A DNA stretch of 64,000 nucleotides, from the NCBI RefSeq assembly GCF_001559075.2, contig NZ_CP014015.2, forward strand, positions 930,001 to 994,000. The letters are read 5' to 3'. The notes under the pieces were generated by a model. It saw only the letters and a program-made list of their open reading frames with translations, had not been told where the DNA came from and searched no databases. Shown here one piece after another: positions 37,778-47,277 of the stretch (position 1 is the stretch's first letter; every line of letters begins with the position of its first letter). The DNA comes from Citrobacter amalonaticus. Lineage in GTDB: Bacteria > Pseudomonadota > Gammaproteobacteria > Enterobacterales > Enterobacteriaceae. The position numbers and the translations under genes are program-made.

Positions 37778-38821
37778 ATGATGAAAACAACACCGTTTCG
37801 TTCAGCCAGACGTTTTCTGGCACTCGCTTGCCTCAGTAGCGCCCTGATTGCAGGCAGTGTGCTGAGCGCTTCAGCACAGGCAGCAATCAATTTTCGTGTT
37901 TACTCGTCTCTGCCAGGAGATGACTCCTCTGCCCACTATATTTGGTTCAACCGCTTCCAGGAAAACCTGAATAAAAACGAGAAGTTAAAAGGACAGATTA
38001 AGCTTAATTATTTCGCCAACGCCATGCTGGGAAAAGAAGCCGATGCCACACAACAGGTCCGTATCGGCGCCATTAACATGATGATTTCAGGTACTTCAAT
38101 CTGGGCCACGCTGGTTCCTGAAGTGGGCGTGCTGGATCTGGGTTATCTGTTTAAAGACTATGACCAGGTCGGGAAAGCGCTGGACGGCAAAGCCGGTGAG
38201 CAGCTTTCTAAGCTAATGATGGATAAAGCAAACGTGATGGTGCTGGGCTATGGCTATAACCTCGGCGCGCGCAACGTGTACACCAAAAAGGCCATTGAAA
38301 AGCCGGAGGATTTAAAGAATCTGAAAATCCGCGTACTGCCGGTGCCAAATTTTATCGCCACGCTGAATCACATGGGCGCGGTGGCCATTCCCATGCCGGG
38401 CGGGGAAGTCTATTCCAGCCTGCAAATGGGCGTGATCGATGGCGTCGAGCATGATGCCCCGACCATCTACGCCAGCAAATATTATGAAATCATCAAGAAT
38501 GGCACGCTGACCCGCCATAGCTATAACCCGCTGATGATTGCCATGAATAAGAAGAGCTTCGAGCAGATCCCGGAATCATTACGTGCCGACGTGCTAGCCG
38601 CCGCGAAAGAGGCCACGGAATACGAACGCCAGCAGGCCAGTCAAAAAGAACAGGAAGCGATTAAAAACCTGGAGGCGAAAGGCGTCACTTTCCGGGAAAC
38701 CGATCGCGCATTCTTCGCACAGGCCGTACAGCCTGTCTGGAAAGCCTTCCTGGATAAATACCCGGATCTGAAACCTATGGTGGACGAGATCAGCGCCGCA
38801 GCGCCGAGCGACAGACCATAA
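37778..38821 (+). CDS. TRAP transporter periplasmic binding subunit (DctP family)
   Basis: 347 residues. Signal peptide (to about AQA-A, residue 35), then INFRVYSSLPGDDSSAHYIW and the DctP body with NLKIRVLPVPNFIATLNHMG and GGEVYSSLQMGVIDGVEHD; the Arg in IRV is the conserved carboxylate-binding position. It should bind an organic acid or sugar acid for the membrane subunits encoded next. ATG after AAAGGAT. First gene of an operon with transporter, SDR and RbsD/FucU-like genes. Confidence 0.92.
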   Translation: MMKTTPFRSARRFLALACLSSALIAGSVLSASAQAAINFRVYSSLPGDDSSAHYIWFNRFQENLNKNEKLKGQIKLNYFANAMLGKEADATQQVRIGAINMMISGTSIWATLVPEVGVLDLGYLFKDYDQVGKALDGKAGEQLSKLMMDKANVMVLGYGYNLGARNVYTKKAIEKPEDLKNLKIRVLPVPNFIATLNHMGAVAIPMPGGEVYSSLQMGVIDGVEHDAPTIYASKYYEIIKNGTLTRHSYNPLMIAMNKKSFEQIPESLRADVLAAAKEATEYERQQASQKEQEAIKNLEAKGVTFRETDRAFFAQAVQPVWKAFLDKYPDLKPMVDEISAAAPSDRP

Positions 38822-38894
38822 GCCGTGCATCGTCGGCCTGCGCTGTTCAGCGGGTCGGCGATATTGCCCACACAAACCATGAAAGGAGTTCATC

Positions 38895-40769
38895 ATGGCT
38901 GATATCCCGATGAAAACAAAGGATGAAAAGTCTTTGTTGACGCTATTGGGGCGGCTGAGTCGATTTCTGACCACGTTAACGTCCTGGGCCGGAGCGCTGG
39001 TGCTGTTTATCAACGTGCTGGTGGTATTTGCTTCGGTGATCTGGCGCTATGCCCTGCACTCACCGATCCACTGGGCGGAAGAAGTGGCGCGAGCGTTGAT
39101 GATTGCGCTGGTCTTTTTTGGCGTCGCGACTTCGACCGGCAGAGGCGGACACATTGGCGTCGATCTGTTCTTACGCTTCCTGCCTGAAAGCGTTCGCCCC
39201 TACGTAATCCACGCCAGCCGCTGGATCCTGTTTCTGGTCTCCGTCGGGCTGGTCGTTTCCAGTTATGATCTGGTGCAGGCCGCGCGACTGCAAACCACCG
39301 AGACGGGCCTGCCGCAGACCATCTACGTGATTCCGGTATTAATCGGTTCCGTGGTGATGATGGTGGCCGCGCTGGAACATGCCCTACATGAGCGCGCCAA
39401 AGTGGTGCTGCTCAGCGGCGCGGGGATCATCGTGCTGGCGGCGCTGGGTTATCTGAAACTGTCGCTGATGGCCGATCCGGCCAGCGCGGCGGCGGGCCTG
39501 ATGTTGATTTGCTTCGTGCTTGGCATTCTGGCCGGTGTGCCAATCGCCTTCACGCTCGGCATGTCCGCCATGGTCTTTTTTATCTGCGACCCTTCCCTGC
39601 CGTTTGTCTTTTTCTCACAGCAGGTAGCGGCGGGCGTTGACCACTTTGTTCTGTTGGCGATTCCGTTCTTCTTGCTCGCCGGTGCGGCGATGGAAATCAA
39701 CGGCATGTCCACGCGTCTGGTCGAGTTGATTGTGCGCGGCATGGGACGCTTTCGCGGCGGTCTGAACATGACCACCGTACTGTCGATGGCCTTTTTCTCT
39801 GGCATCTCCGGTTCCAAACTGGCCGATGTGGCGGCCGTCGGCGGGGTGTTAATGCCTGCGGTACGACGCGCGAAGCAGGACAGCGAAGAAGCCGCCGGGG
39901 TATTTGCTGCATCCGCGGTGATGGCGGAAACCATTCCTCCCTGCGTGAACCTGATCGTGATGGGCTTTGTCGCCAATATCTCCATCGGCGCACTGTTTAT
40001 CGCCGGCCTGATACCTGCGGCCTGCCTGCTGGTGCTGTTAATGGTCGCCGCCAACCGCTTCGGCGGAAAAATAAACGTCAGTGAAGCCTACCCGGTATTA
40101 CGTCCACGGACTCAGCTTTACCTCGGCGCCGCTGTCGGCCTGGTCATGATCTTCATGATTGGCCGTGGGGTCATGATGGGGATCGCCACTTCGACGGAAA
40201 TTTCCGCCTTCGCGGTAATCTACGCCATTGTGGTGGGCCGCCTGGCGTTTGGTGAGCTGACGCTGAAAGCCACGGTGAAGATGTTCGTTGATATCGCGGC
40301 GATGTCCGGCGTCCTGCTGTTCATCGTAGCCTGTGCGACCAGCCTCTCTTATGCCCTGACCATTCAGATGATCCCACAACAGATCGCTGAACTGCTGGTT
40401 GGCATTGGCATGGAGCAAGGGGCCTGGCTATTCCTGATGTTAACCATTGTCATTCTGATCATCTTTGGTGCGGTTCTCGAAGGTGCGCCAGCACTGATCA
40501 TTTTCGCCCCAATTCTGGTGCCAATAGCCATTCAGCTTGGCTTTAACCCGCTGCACTTTGGCATTGTGATGATCATGGCAATGGGCTTTGGTCTGTTCTC
40601 ACCGCCAATCGGCCTGGGTCTGTATACCACCTGCGCCATTTGTGGCGTGGAGATGAAGCACGTCATCAAACCGATGGCGAAATATCTGGCGGTGGTTTTT
40701 GTCGGCATCATTATTGTCGCCATGGCACCACCGTTAACCACCTGGCTGCCCGGACTGGCCGGCTACTGA
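38895..40769 (+). CDS. Fused TRAP transporter membrane subunit (DctQ-DctM)
   Basis: 624 residues: an N-terminal DctQ small subunit (about 1-170, with VIWRYALHSPIHWAEEVARA) joined to a DctM large subunit (about 190-624, with GIPIAF-like start, GVDHFVLLAIPFFLLAGAAM, FSGISGSKLADVAAVGGVLM, MAETIPPCVNLIVMG, FSPPIGLGLYTTCAI). Sodium-driven import through the inner membrane. Q-M fusions are a known variant. A hairpin at about 40822-40863 lies before the next gene. Confidence 0.92.
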   Translation: MADIPMKTKDEKSLLTLLGRLSRFLTTLTSWAGALVLFINVLVVFASVIWRYALHSPIHWAEEVARALMIALVFFGVATSTGRGGHIGVDLFLRFLPESVRPYVIHASRWILFLVSVGLVVSSYDLVQAARLQTTETGLPQTIYVIPVLIGSVVMMVAALEHALHERAKVVLLSGAGIIVLAALGYLKLSLMADPASAAAGLMLICFVLGILAGVPIAFTLGMSAMVFFICDPSLPFVFFSQQVAAGVDHFVLLAIPFFLLAGAAMEINGMSTRLVELIVRGMGRFRGGLNMTTVLSMAFFSGISGSKLADVAAVGGVLMPAVRRAKQDSEEAAGVFAASAVMAETIPPCVNLIVMGFVANISIGALFIAGLIPAACLLVLLMVAANRFGGKINVSEAYPVLRPRTQLYLGAAVGLVMIFMIGRGVMMGIATSTEISAFAVIYAIVVGRLAFGELTLKATVKMFVDIAAMSGVLLFIVACATSLSYALTIQMIPQQIAELLVGIGMEQGAWLFLMLTIVILIIFGAVLEGAPALIIFAPILVPIAIQLGFNPLHFGIVMIMAMGFGLFSPPIGLGLYTTCAICGVEMKHVIKPMAKYLAVVFVGIIIVAMAPPLTTWLPGLAGY

Positions 40770-40886
40770 TAATCAAATCCTGTATTTGCCACGCTCGGGT
40801 GGCAGGGATATCCACGCACAAAAAACGGCGAAATGATGTCACGTCATTGCCTGACGCCGTTTAAATATGAATAACGGGAGTATGAA

Positions 40887-41651
40887 ATGGGATTATTAAC
40901 GGGTAAAAAAGCGTTTATTACAGGCGCAGAACAAGGCATTGGTAAAGAGAGCGCGAAAAAACTGATTGAGGCGGGATGCGATATTTATATTCATTATTTC
41001 AGTGGCGAAGAAGGCCCACGGGAATTAATCGCGCTCGCCGAACAACAGGGCTGTCGGGCGGCCTGCGGTTTCGCCGATTTAACCGATGAAGAAGACGCTG
41101 CCCGCTGTGTGGCGCAGGCGGCGGAATTCCTCGGCGGTATCGATATTCTGGTCAATAACGTCGGCGGCATTATTGCCCGCAAATGGCTGGGTGAGATTGA
41201 GCCCCATTTCTGGCGCACGGTGATCGACGTCAATATGACGACGATGCTGAATGTCACTCAGCAGGCATTACCGTGGCTGAAGGCCGCGCCAGATGGCGCC
41301 AGTATTGTCAATCTGGCCTCTCTGGCCGGACGCTCTGGCGGCCATGCGGGCTCTCTGGTCTACTCCACGACTAAAGGCGCAGTGCTGACCTGGACTCGCT
41401 CGCTTGCCGCTGAGCTCGGTGAACACGGTATCCGCGTCAATGCCGTTGCGCCTGGCTTGATTCTCGGCACGCGTTTTCATGATCAGCACACCACGCAGGC
41501 CTCTGCCGACCAGACAATCCAGGCCATTCCTCTGGGAAGAGCGGGCACGCCGGAAGATGTGGCAAGGGTCATCTGTTTCCTCGCCTCTGAATATGATGGC
41601 TTCGTTTCCGGCGCCACCATCGACATTAACGGCGGTATCTACCGGGCATAA
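40887..41651 (+). CDS. SDR-family NAD(P)-dependent oxidoreductase
   Basis: 254 residues. Classical short-chain dehydrogenase: nucleotide motif TGAEQGIGKES near residue 12, NNVGGI, catalytic Ser in VNLASLAGRSGG, Tyr and Lys in VYSTTKGA, and a C-terminal SGATIDINGG. With the TRAP transporter and the RbsD/FucU-like protein it suggests oxidation of an imported sugar or sugar acid. ATG after ACGGGAG. Substrate not identifiable. Confidence 0.9.
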   Translation: MGLLTGKKAFITGAEQGIGKESAKKLIEAGCDIYIHYFSGEEGPRELIALAEQQGCRAACGFADLTDEEDAARCVAQAAEFLGGIDILVNNVGGIIARKWLGEIEPHFWRTVIDVNMTTMLNVTQQALPWLKAAPDGASIVNLASLAGRSGGHAGSLVYSTTKGAVLTWTRSLAAELGEHGIRVNAVAPGLILGTRFHDQHTTQASADQTIQAIPLGRAGTPEDVARVICFLASEYDGFVSGATIDINGGIYRA

Positions 41652-41656
41652 AAATA

Positions 41657-41684
41657 TGGCGGGCGATGAGGCCCGCCAGTTTTA
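41657..41684 (+). terminator. Hairpin between SDR and RbsD/FucU-like genes
   Basis: GGCGGGC and GCCCGCC with a short loop, followed by AGTTTT. It may reduce expression of the last gene rather than end the operon. Confidence 0.6.
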
Positions 41685-41697
41685 AAAGGTATGACAT

Positions 41698-42117
41698 ATG
41701 ATCAAGTCAGATATTATTCATCCTGATTTATTACAGGCGCTGGCACAGTGCGGACACAAGGCGAATATTTTAATCACCGATGCCAATTACTCTTTTTTAA
41801 CCAATACTTCTGCGCAGGCACGGATTATCTGGCTTAATTTCACTCCAGGGATGATCGGGAGTGTCGTCATTATGGAGAAAATCCTCGGCTATATTAATGT
41901 GGAAAAAGCCACGTTAATGGCAAGCCCGGCGGATTTTGATAATACGGTCGAGCGTGAATACCGCGGTCTGCTTTCTGAGGCAATCGAGGTTGAACATGTT
42001 GAACGTAACGCGTTTTATTCGCTGGCCAAATCGTCTGACACGATCCTGGTCATCGCCTCCGGCGAAACTCGCCGCTTCGCCAATATCCTGCTGACCGTAG
42101 CCCCAACGCTGGTATGA
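41698..42117 (+). CDS. RbsD/FucU-family sugar mutarotase-like protein
   Basis: 139 residues, the normal family length. The family pattern is CGHKANILITDANYS, with the His that in FucU/RbsD helps anomer conversion; the C-terminal SETRRFANILL-like segment (SGETRRFANI) also fits. Last gene of the TRAP operon. It points to a sugar-like substrate for the pathway. Confidence 0.85.
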   Translation: MIKSDIIHPDLLQALAQCGHKANILITDANYSFLTNTSAQARIIWLNFTPGMIGSVVIMEKILGYINVEKATLMASPADFDNTVEREYRGLLSEAIEVEHVERNAFYSLAKSSDTILVIASGETRRFANILLTVAPTLV

Positions 42118-42121
42118 CAGA

Positions 42122-42148
42122 GCGAGAAGAACGTGTCGTTCTTCTCGT
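42122..42148. terminator. Hairpin between convergent operon and LacI gene
   Basis: CGAGAAGAAC (42123-42132) and GTTCTTCTCG (42138-42147) form a perfect 10-bp stem with a 5-base loop in the 40-base gap between the two convergent stops; likely a two-way transcription end. Confidence 0.65.
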
Positions 42149-42157
42149 GCCACGCCG

Positions 42158-43192
42158 TTATCGTACCGATTGTCGGGAAACCAGCGACGGAGGGAACAGA
42201 AACTCCTCTGGCGGAATGGCCGAATTTTCGGTCCGCTCAATCAACCGCTCGACCATCACCTCTGCCATCTCCCGAAGCGGCGGCATGATAGAAGTCAGAC
42301 CGGGGAAAACCAGTCCGGAGAGCGGAATATTGTCGATGCCCACAATAGAGATTTGTTCCGGCACCTGGATCCCGGCCTGATGCAAACCGGCCATCAGCCC
42401 AATGCCCAGCGCATCGTTGATCGCCACGATGCCATCCGGGAACGCCGGCTGCTGGCTGATTTTTAACGCCAGTGCCCGTCCGAGTTCTGTCATTTCCGTG
42501 TCGCCATAGGCCGCCATGGCCTGGCCTTCAACGATCATCCCATCGCGATAAAGCCCGTGCTCCTGCACCGCGCGGAGAAAGCCCTCGATTTTGTGCGCCC
42601 GGCTGGGGGTCATCCCTTCCACCGTGGCAAACGCGAGGCGACGGCACCCCTGTGCGATCAGGTGTTCTGCTGCCATTCGCCCGGCATCAATGTTATCCAT
42701 GGATACGCTGTCCAGCGCAAAATGATCCGACGGAGCACGCACAGGCATACGGCCATCATAGTTCACCATCACCATGCCCTGCTCTGCCGCTCGCGCAAAA
42801 TGCGCTTTTTCGATATCGCAGGCGGCAACGATAATCCCGCGGACGCCGTGGGAAAACATATCGTCCAGAAAGGCTTCTTCTTCTTCAATCTGTCGGTAGG
42901 TATTTCCAATCAGCACCCGCAGTTGGCGCTTTTTAGCGGCCAGATCGACTTCACGGGCCAGGGCGGCAAAGCTGGGATTCACAATGGACGGCACCAGCAG
43001 ACCAATCATTTTGGCCTGACCGGTCTTGAGCTGTTGCGCCACCCGGTTTGGAAAGTAATTGAGCGTCTGCATGCTCTGCTGGATACGCGCCAGAGTTTCA
43101 GCCCGCATTTGATCGGTCCGACCGTTGAGCACATTGGATACCGTACTGACGGAAACGCCAGCATGCTTTGCAACATCACGAATATTCGCCAT
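42158..43192 (-). CDS. LacI-family repressor of the TRAP operon
   Basis: 344 residues from the ATG at 43192 (AAGGAG upstream). N-terminal LacI HTH (MANIRDVAKHAGVSVSTVSN VLNG region) and the periplasmic-binding-like effector domain (from about 60). Convergent with the operon it probably controls. The same TGTAACGTTACA palindrome stands before the operon and before this gene, supporting operon repression plus autoregulation; the effector is probably the transported compound or its product. Confidence 0.92.
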   Translation of the reverse strand: MANIRDVAKHAGVSVSTVSNVLNGRTDQMRAETLARIQQSMQTLNYFPNRVAQQLKTGQAKMIGLLVPSIVNPSFAALAREVDLAAKKRQLRVLIGNTYRQIEEEEAFLDDMFSHGVRGIIVAACDIEKAHFARAAEQGMVMVNYDGRMPVRAPSDHFALDSVSMDNIDAGRMAAEHLIAQGCRRLAFATVEGMTPSRAHKIEGFLRAVQEHGLYRDGMIVEGQAMAAYGDTEMTELGRALALKISQQPAFPDGIVAINDALGIGLMAGLHQAGIQVPEQISIVGIDNIPLSGLVFPGLTSIMPPLREMAEVMVERLIERTENSAIPPEEFLFPPSLVSRQSVR

Positions 43193-43282
43193 ACATCTCC
43201 TTTGCGGCAATTGATGAATGGCGGAAGACACTCATACCCGGCATCACCATCTTCTCAGGAATTATGAACTACAACGGTTTAG

Positions 43283-43294
43283 TGTAACGTTACA
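43283..43294. promoter_or_regulatory. LacI-type operator before its own gene
   Basis: TGTAACGTTACA, identical to the operator at 37656-37667, located 91 bases upstream of the repressor start. Confidence 0.85.
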
Positions 43295-43381
43295 GACAGC
43301 GCTGTCAATGCAATGTGTCAGGCAGAGAGAAGATGAGGTTGGGCGGTAGAGGGTGAATACTGTGTCGTCATCATTGAATAT

Positions 43382-44005
43382 TCAGTACTCAGCGGGCAGA
43401 TGATTCACTGCGATCAATTTACCTTGTTTCATTTCAATATACCCCCCCTTCCGCAACGCCGAGAGAACTTCAGCGACCACAGAACGAGAAATACAGGTTC
43501 TCTGATGGATATAATTCATGACGCCAACACGATTGCGTAGCGTCTCATCCCATTCCATCATCGACATCAGCGTAACCCGAATCTGATCATAGGAATTATT
43601 ACCGATCAGTTGTAGGTCACGGAGTTCCATAACCCGGTTATGCCAGGCCAGCCAGCAAAAAGCTTCACGCCACAGGTTATTCTCTTCAATGACTTTCATC
43701 CCGACGGAGGCGGGAAGAAAATACCCTGAACACTTCGCTTCCGTCATTAATTGATAGTTAGCATCGGCTTCAGTGAGGCTATTTGCTAACCCAGTTATAA
43801 TCGGAGCCTCCGCGAAACCAACCAGTACGGTTTTCCCTCGACGGATGGAAACGGTTCCCGAACGAATAACAACAACTTTGTTGTTGTTCAACTCGCTAAA
43901 GTAAAGCACCTGTTTTTTGCATGAAACATCAAAATGAGTGCCGTGTGATGATAAACGTGCATCCAGTTTGATAAATTCAGCCATTGGCTTCGCTATTGAC
44001 AGCAT
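43382..44005 (-). CDS. IprA-like cyclic-nucleotide-fold transcriptional regulator
   Basis: 207 residues, the length of the E. coli/Salmonella YaiV (IprA) family, known as an inhibitor of hydrogen-peroxide resistance. A beta-roll sensor domain (about 15-110, VVVIRSGTVSIRRGKTVLVG) is followed by a helical linker and a C-terminal winged HTH (about 150-200, QRTCISRSVVAEVLSALRKG). ATG after AAGGAG. It lies just beyond the autotransporter terminator on the same strand; it may be an independent regulator or respond to the same signals. Confidence 0.8.
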   Translation of the reverse strand: MLSIAKPMAEFIKLDARLSSHGTHFDVSCKKQVLYFSELNNNKVVVIRSGTVSIRRGKTVLVGFAEAPIITGLANSLTEADANYQLMTEAKCSGYFLPASVGMKVIEENNLWREAFCWLAWHNRVMELRDLQLIGNNSYDQIRVTLMSMMEWDETLRNRVGVMNYIHQRTCISRSVVAEVLSALRKGGYIEMKQGKLIAVNHLPAEY

Positions 44006-44020
44006 ATTGCTCCTTGCAAA

Positions 44021-44050
44021 AATTGCCCGTCAAATTCTTGACGGGCAATT
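44021..44050 (-). terminator. Terminator after the autotransporter gene
   Basis: AATTGCCCGTCAA and its perfect 13-bp complement with a 4-base loop, then TTTTTGC on the minus strand, between the autotransporter stop and the regulator start. Confidence 0.85.
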
Positions 44051-44093
44051 CTCAGCGTTAATATCCTTTGTTCATTTTCTCAGTGAGAAATGA

Positions 44094-46976
44094 TTACCAG
44101 GTATATTTAACCCCCACGTTTGCAGCCCAGTCCTGATCAACATCACCGCCACCGAGGTAATTCACATCGCTGTAAGCACTGAAGTTTTTGGTAAAGCTGA
44201 ACTGAGTACCCAGTCCAACACGTACCGCAGAACCTTTAACGCCGTTATCGATAGAATCGCCATTCACCTTGGCATCGTTGTCAGAATCATCGTAAACGTA
44301 AGCCAGCTTGAAGTAAGGCGTCAGCGCCTGATCTTCACTGTAAGTGAAGGTGTAACCTGTATCTACGCCCAGCTCATAACGCATGCTGTCGTAAGACTGG
44401 CTATCCACTTTCATCTTGTTGCTCAGACGATAATCATCACCAGACTGGAACAGACCAGAGATGCCGGCATACGGCGTCACGTAGGCCGCATCAGAAGGTT
44501 TCCAGTCATAGCCCAGTTTCAGACCAAAGCCCCAGGCGTCAGAGGAACTGTCACCACTAACGTGCTGACCATTGCTCATGTTGGCAGTCAGATCGTTGCT
44601 GAAGTGTGAATAGCTCAGGTTACCATCAACAAAGATGTTGTTTGCAAAGTACGCCGAGGTGTAGAGGTAAGCCGACTGGCTGTCCTGATCCACCTTACCG
44701 GTACGATCTTTGATGTCGCCCTTCGCAAAGCCTGCCGCCGCACCGACAGTCCACTTCGCGTAGTTACCGTCAACGTTGCTATCCACACCCACCATGATGC
44801 CGTTAACATCCTGGTCGTAGCGAATGGTGTCGTTGTCGGCGCTAAAACCACCGCCGAAGTAGCTGACCCATGCGCCGCCGTTATCCGTCAGACCATGACG
44901 GGAGTTGGTCAGGCGTGTTCCGACGGTATCCTGTTGCAGATTCCAGATGTTGGTGTTCGCCGACGGAATGCTCAGCGCCATGTTGGCGTAGTCAGTCAGT
45001 CTCGTCTGCTGCATAACAACAGAGTTGCCTTGCTGCTGAGCCTGATAGGTATACGCGCCAAGGTCAGCCTTGTTCGCGGCAGAGAAGGTTGCCGTGCTGT
45101 TCCGGTCGTTGACATAGATCAGCTCTTTACCTTTGTAATCCGCAATGGAACCTTCGCCGGTGGCGTTATCAATACGCACTTTATAGTTACCGGTCGCTGT
45201 CGTCTCAGCATCGCCATTGCCACTAACGGTCATGTGTCCATCGGAATTCATCGCGATAACACCGTAACCATAGTTCACCTGAGAGGTGTCCCGGGTACGA
45301 TCGTTGGTCAGGTCTGCATCCAACACAAAGTTGTTGCTATGAATGTTGAAGACACCCGCGTGGACATTGCCATTCGCATCGGTCGAGCTGGTCAGGTTCA
45401 GCGTATCCGTCTGCAGTGCGTATGCGGTGCTGTTACCGACATCCAGAACACCGTCATTGGTCACGTTGATGGTGTTGGCATACAGAGCGGCATTATTGGT
45501 ACCCCAACCTGCAGCGACATCATCAGCCAGAGTGACGGTACTGTTGTTAATTGACAGAGAATCGGTCGCGACATGACCGTCTTCATTGATGTTCAGTGCC
45601 GCACCACCGGTCAACGCGATAGTGTCAGAAATCAGCGTAGAATCGGCAACGTTCACCACTGACCCACTGTTGATGCTCAGCGAATCAATCAGAGAGAGTT
45701 TCGTGGTATCCCACTGTGAACCCCCGTTGAGCGTGACGTTGAACAGGCCACTCTGATAAACGCCGTTGCCCGCGACGTGGTCACCTTCGCTGTACGCCGT
45801 GTCGCCATTTTCAACCCCGTAGGTAGACCATGGCCACAGGCTGTTCGCGGCAATATCGAGCAGGGTTGCGGTCGCTTCGGTGCCCAATTCAAATCCGTCA
45901 TAAACGCCATCGCCATCAGTATCAACCTGATGCGCAGAGATCGCCGCCCCCACCCACTTACTGCCGTTGTTCAACGTCACATCCATACGATCGGTGCCAT
46001 CCCAACCGTTGGTGTCTACCGCTGAATCGGTATCACGATAGCTATCTGCACCGTTCGGGAAGAAGTTCTCGTCAAAGTTACTGGAGAAGAAAACGTCACC
46101 TAACAGCGTTGAATTGTTGAGGTTAACAGTGGTCTGCATAGCGTTATCTGCGTTCGGATTTGCGATAGCGGAAATCGCAAAATCGTCAGGATTCATCGTA
46201 CCCGTGCCGCTGTAATCGCCAGCATTATTGGTGTTGCCAAACCAGCCTGATGTGCCCTCATCAGACCATGAACCTGATGTTACCGTTGAATCAGTGACAT
46301 TGATGTTATTGTTGAAGACTTCATCGCTATCAACCCCGGTGCTGACCGTGTTGTCGTCAGTATCTGCCCACTCGTACCCCTGCGTCAGCGTAATACCCGC
46401 GACACGAGAATTATTTTTAATGGTTAAATCGACTTCCTGGTCCAGCGTAATAGCGGTGCCAAGGCCGTAAACATCAACAACATGCGTATCCGGCGAACCG
46501 TCGGCATGTGTGCCGTTATAGGTGTAATGTTCGAAATTATCGTCAATAGTGGAGTTATCAACCGTCAGAGAAAGACGATCGTACACATACCCCGTCTCGC
46601 GCTCAGCGCAATCCGTAGTCATGCATTGAGAGGTAATCATCCCATGGATAGTACTGTTCTTGATTGTCAGACTATTGGGGTTCGTATCACCTGCAACGCC
46701 ACTGTTCAGATAGTAGGTAGAGATGACACCATTTACCGTTGCATTGTTGATTTCCGGATAAATATTTCCATTATACAAGCTATCAGCAGCGTAATTATTC
46801 CAGCCAACATAGCCCTGAAAATACACCCCATCCGCATGCGTTTCGTCATTATAATGGACGAATGTATTGTATCGGGTTCCAGAGATATCCGTTGACGCAT
46901 TTGCCTGAGAAGTGATTGCCAGCGTGCAGGCCAATGCTATTTTTGATACAGCAAGTTTCGTTTTCCATGTATGCAT
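44094..46976 (-). CDS. Autotransporter (type Va) with pertactin-like passenger
   Basis: 960 residues. Signal peptide (to about ASA-S, residue 28), a long passenger of repeated Asn/Thr-rich strands (NNSTV, NNGSKW, LNGGSQW), typical of a beta-helix, and a C-terminal beta-barrel of about 270 residues (from NGGAWVSYFGGGFSADNDT) ending VGVKYTW with the terminal aromatic residue. One DTDGDGVYDG stretch near residue 350 resembles a calcium-binding loop. The passenger is low in Cys (one QCMTTDC pair). Adhesion or biofilm function is likely by family; binding partner unknown. Confidence 0.88.
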   Translation of the reverse strand: MHTWKTKLAVSKIALACTLAITSQANASTDISGTRYNTFVHYNDETHADGVYFQGYVGWNNYAADSLYNGNIYPEINNATVNGVISTYYLNSGVAGDTNPNSLTIKNSTIHGMITSQCMTTDCAERETGYVYDRLSLTVDNSTIDDNFEHYTYNGTHADGSPDTHVVDVYGLGTAITLDQEVDLTIKNNSRVAGITLTQGYEWADTDDNTVSTGVDSDEVFNNNINVTDSTVTSGSWSDEGTSGWFGNTNNAGDYSGTGTMNPDDFAISAIANPNADNAMQTTVNLNNSTLLGDVFFSSNFDENFFPNGADSYRDTDSAVDTNGWDGTDRMDVTLNNGSKWVGAAISAHQVDTDGDGVYDGFELGTEATATLLDIAANSLWPWSTYGVENGDTAYSEGDHVAGNGVYQSGLFNVTLNGGSQWDTTKLSLIDSLSINSGSVVNVADSTLISDTIALTGGAALNINEDGHVATDSLSINNSTVTLADDVAAGWGTNNAALYANTINVTNDGVLDVGNSTAYALQTDTLNLTSSTDANGNVHAGVFNIHSNNFVLDADLTNDRTRDTSQVNYGYGVIAMNSDGHMTVSGNGDAETTATGNYKVRIDNATGEGSIADYKGKELIYVNDRNSTATFSAANKADLGAYTYQAQQQGNSVVMQQTRLTDYANMALSIPSANTNIWNLQQDTVGTRLTNSRHGLTDNGGAWVSYFGGGFSADNDTIRYDQDVNGIMVGVDSNVDGNYAKWTVGAAAGFAKGDIKDRTGKVDQDSQSAYLYTSAYFANNIFVDGNLSYSHFSNDLTANMSNGQHVSGDSSSDAWGFGLKLGYDWKPSDAAYVTPYAGISGLFQSGDDYRLSNKMKVDSQSYDSMRYELGVDTGYTFTYSEDQALTPYFKLAYVYDDSDNDAKVNGDSIDNGVKGSAVRVGLGTQFSFTKNFSAYSDVNYLGGGDVDQDWAANVGVKYTW

Positions 46977-47277
46977 TAGTCATCCCTCCTCAGGGACGTG
47001 TATCAGTTGTTCCATCAGATTTAAAATCCAAATAATTAACCTTATTTGCGCAAGTATTCTATAGCGACTTAAAGAGAGGCATCAATTATTTATGGCTGCA
47101 TGTCCGAAACCGGACAATTAATATAAAACACTTTTCCAGGGAGAACAACACGCACAAAAAAAGAGATCGCTAAGAATATGGAAGTTGCTATGGAAAATTC
47201 CTAATGAATAGTCTCATAATAAAAACAACGAAACACACAAAATAAAAAAATACCAACAACACATAGACCTTATAATA
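46977..47277. other. AT-rich autotransporter upstream region
   Basis: About 300 bases, very AT-rich, containing the autotransporter promoter (leftward). No gene seen. Its right edge meets the broken EAL gene. Confidence 0.5.

Noticed and set aside
39449..40054. 201-codon frame opposite the TRAP membrane gene
   Set aside because: Antisense shadow of a hydrophobic protein.
44895..45554. 219-codon frame opposite the autotransporter
   Set aside because: Val/Ile-rich translation typical of the antisense of repetitive passenger sequence.
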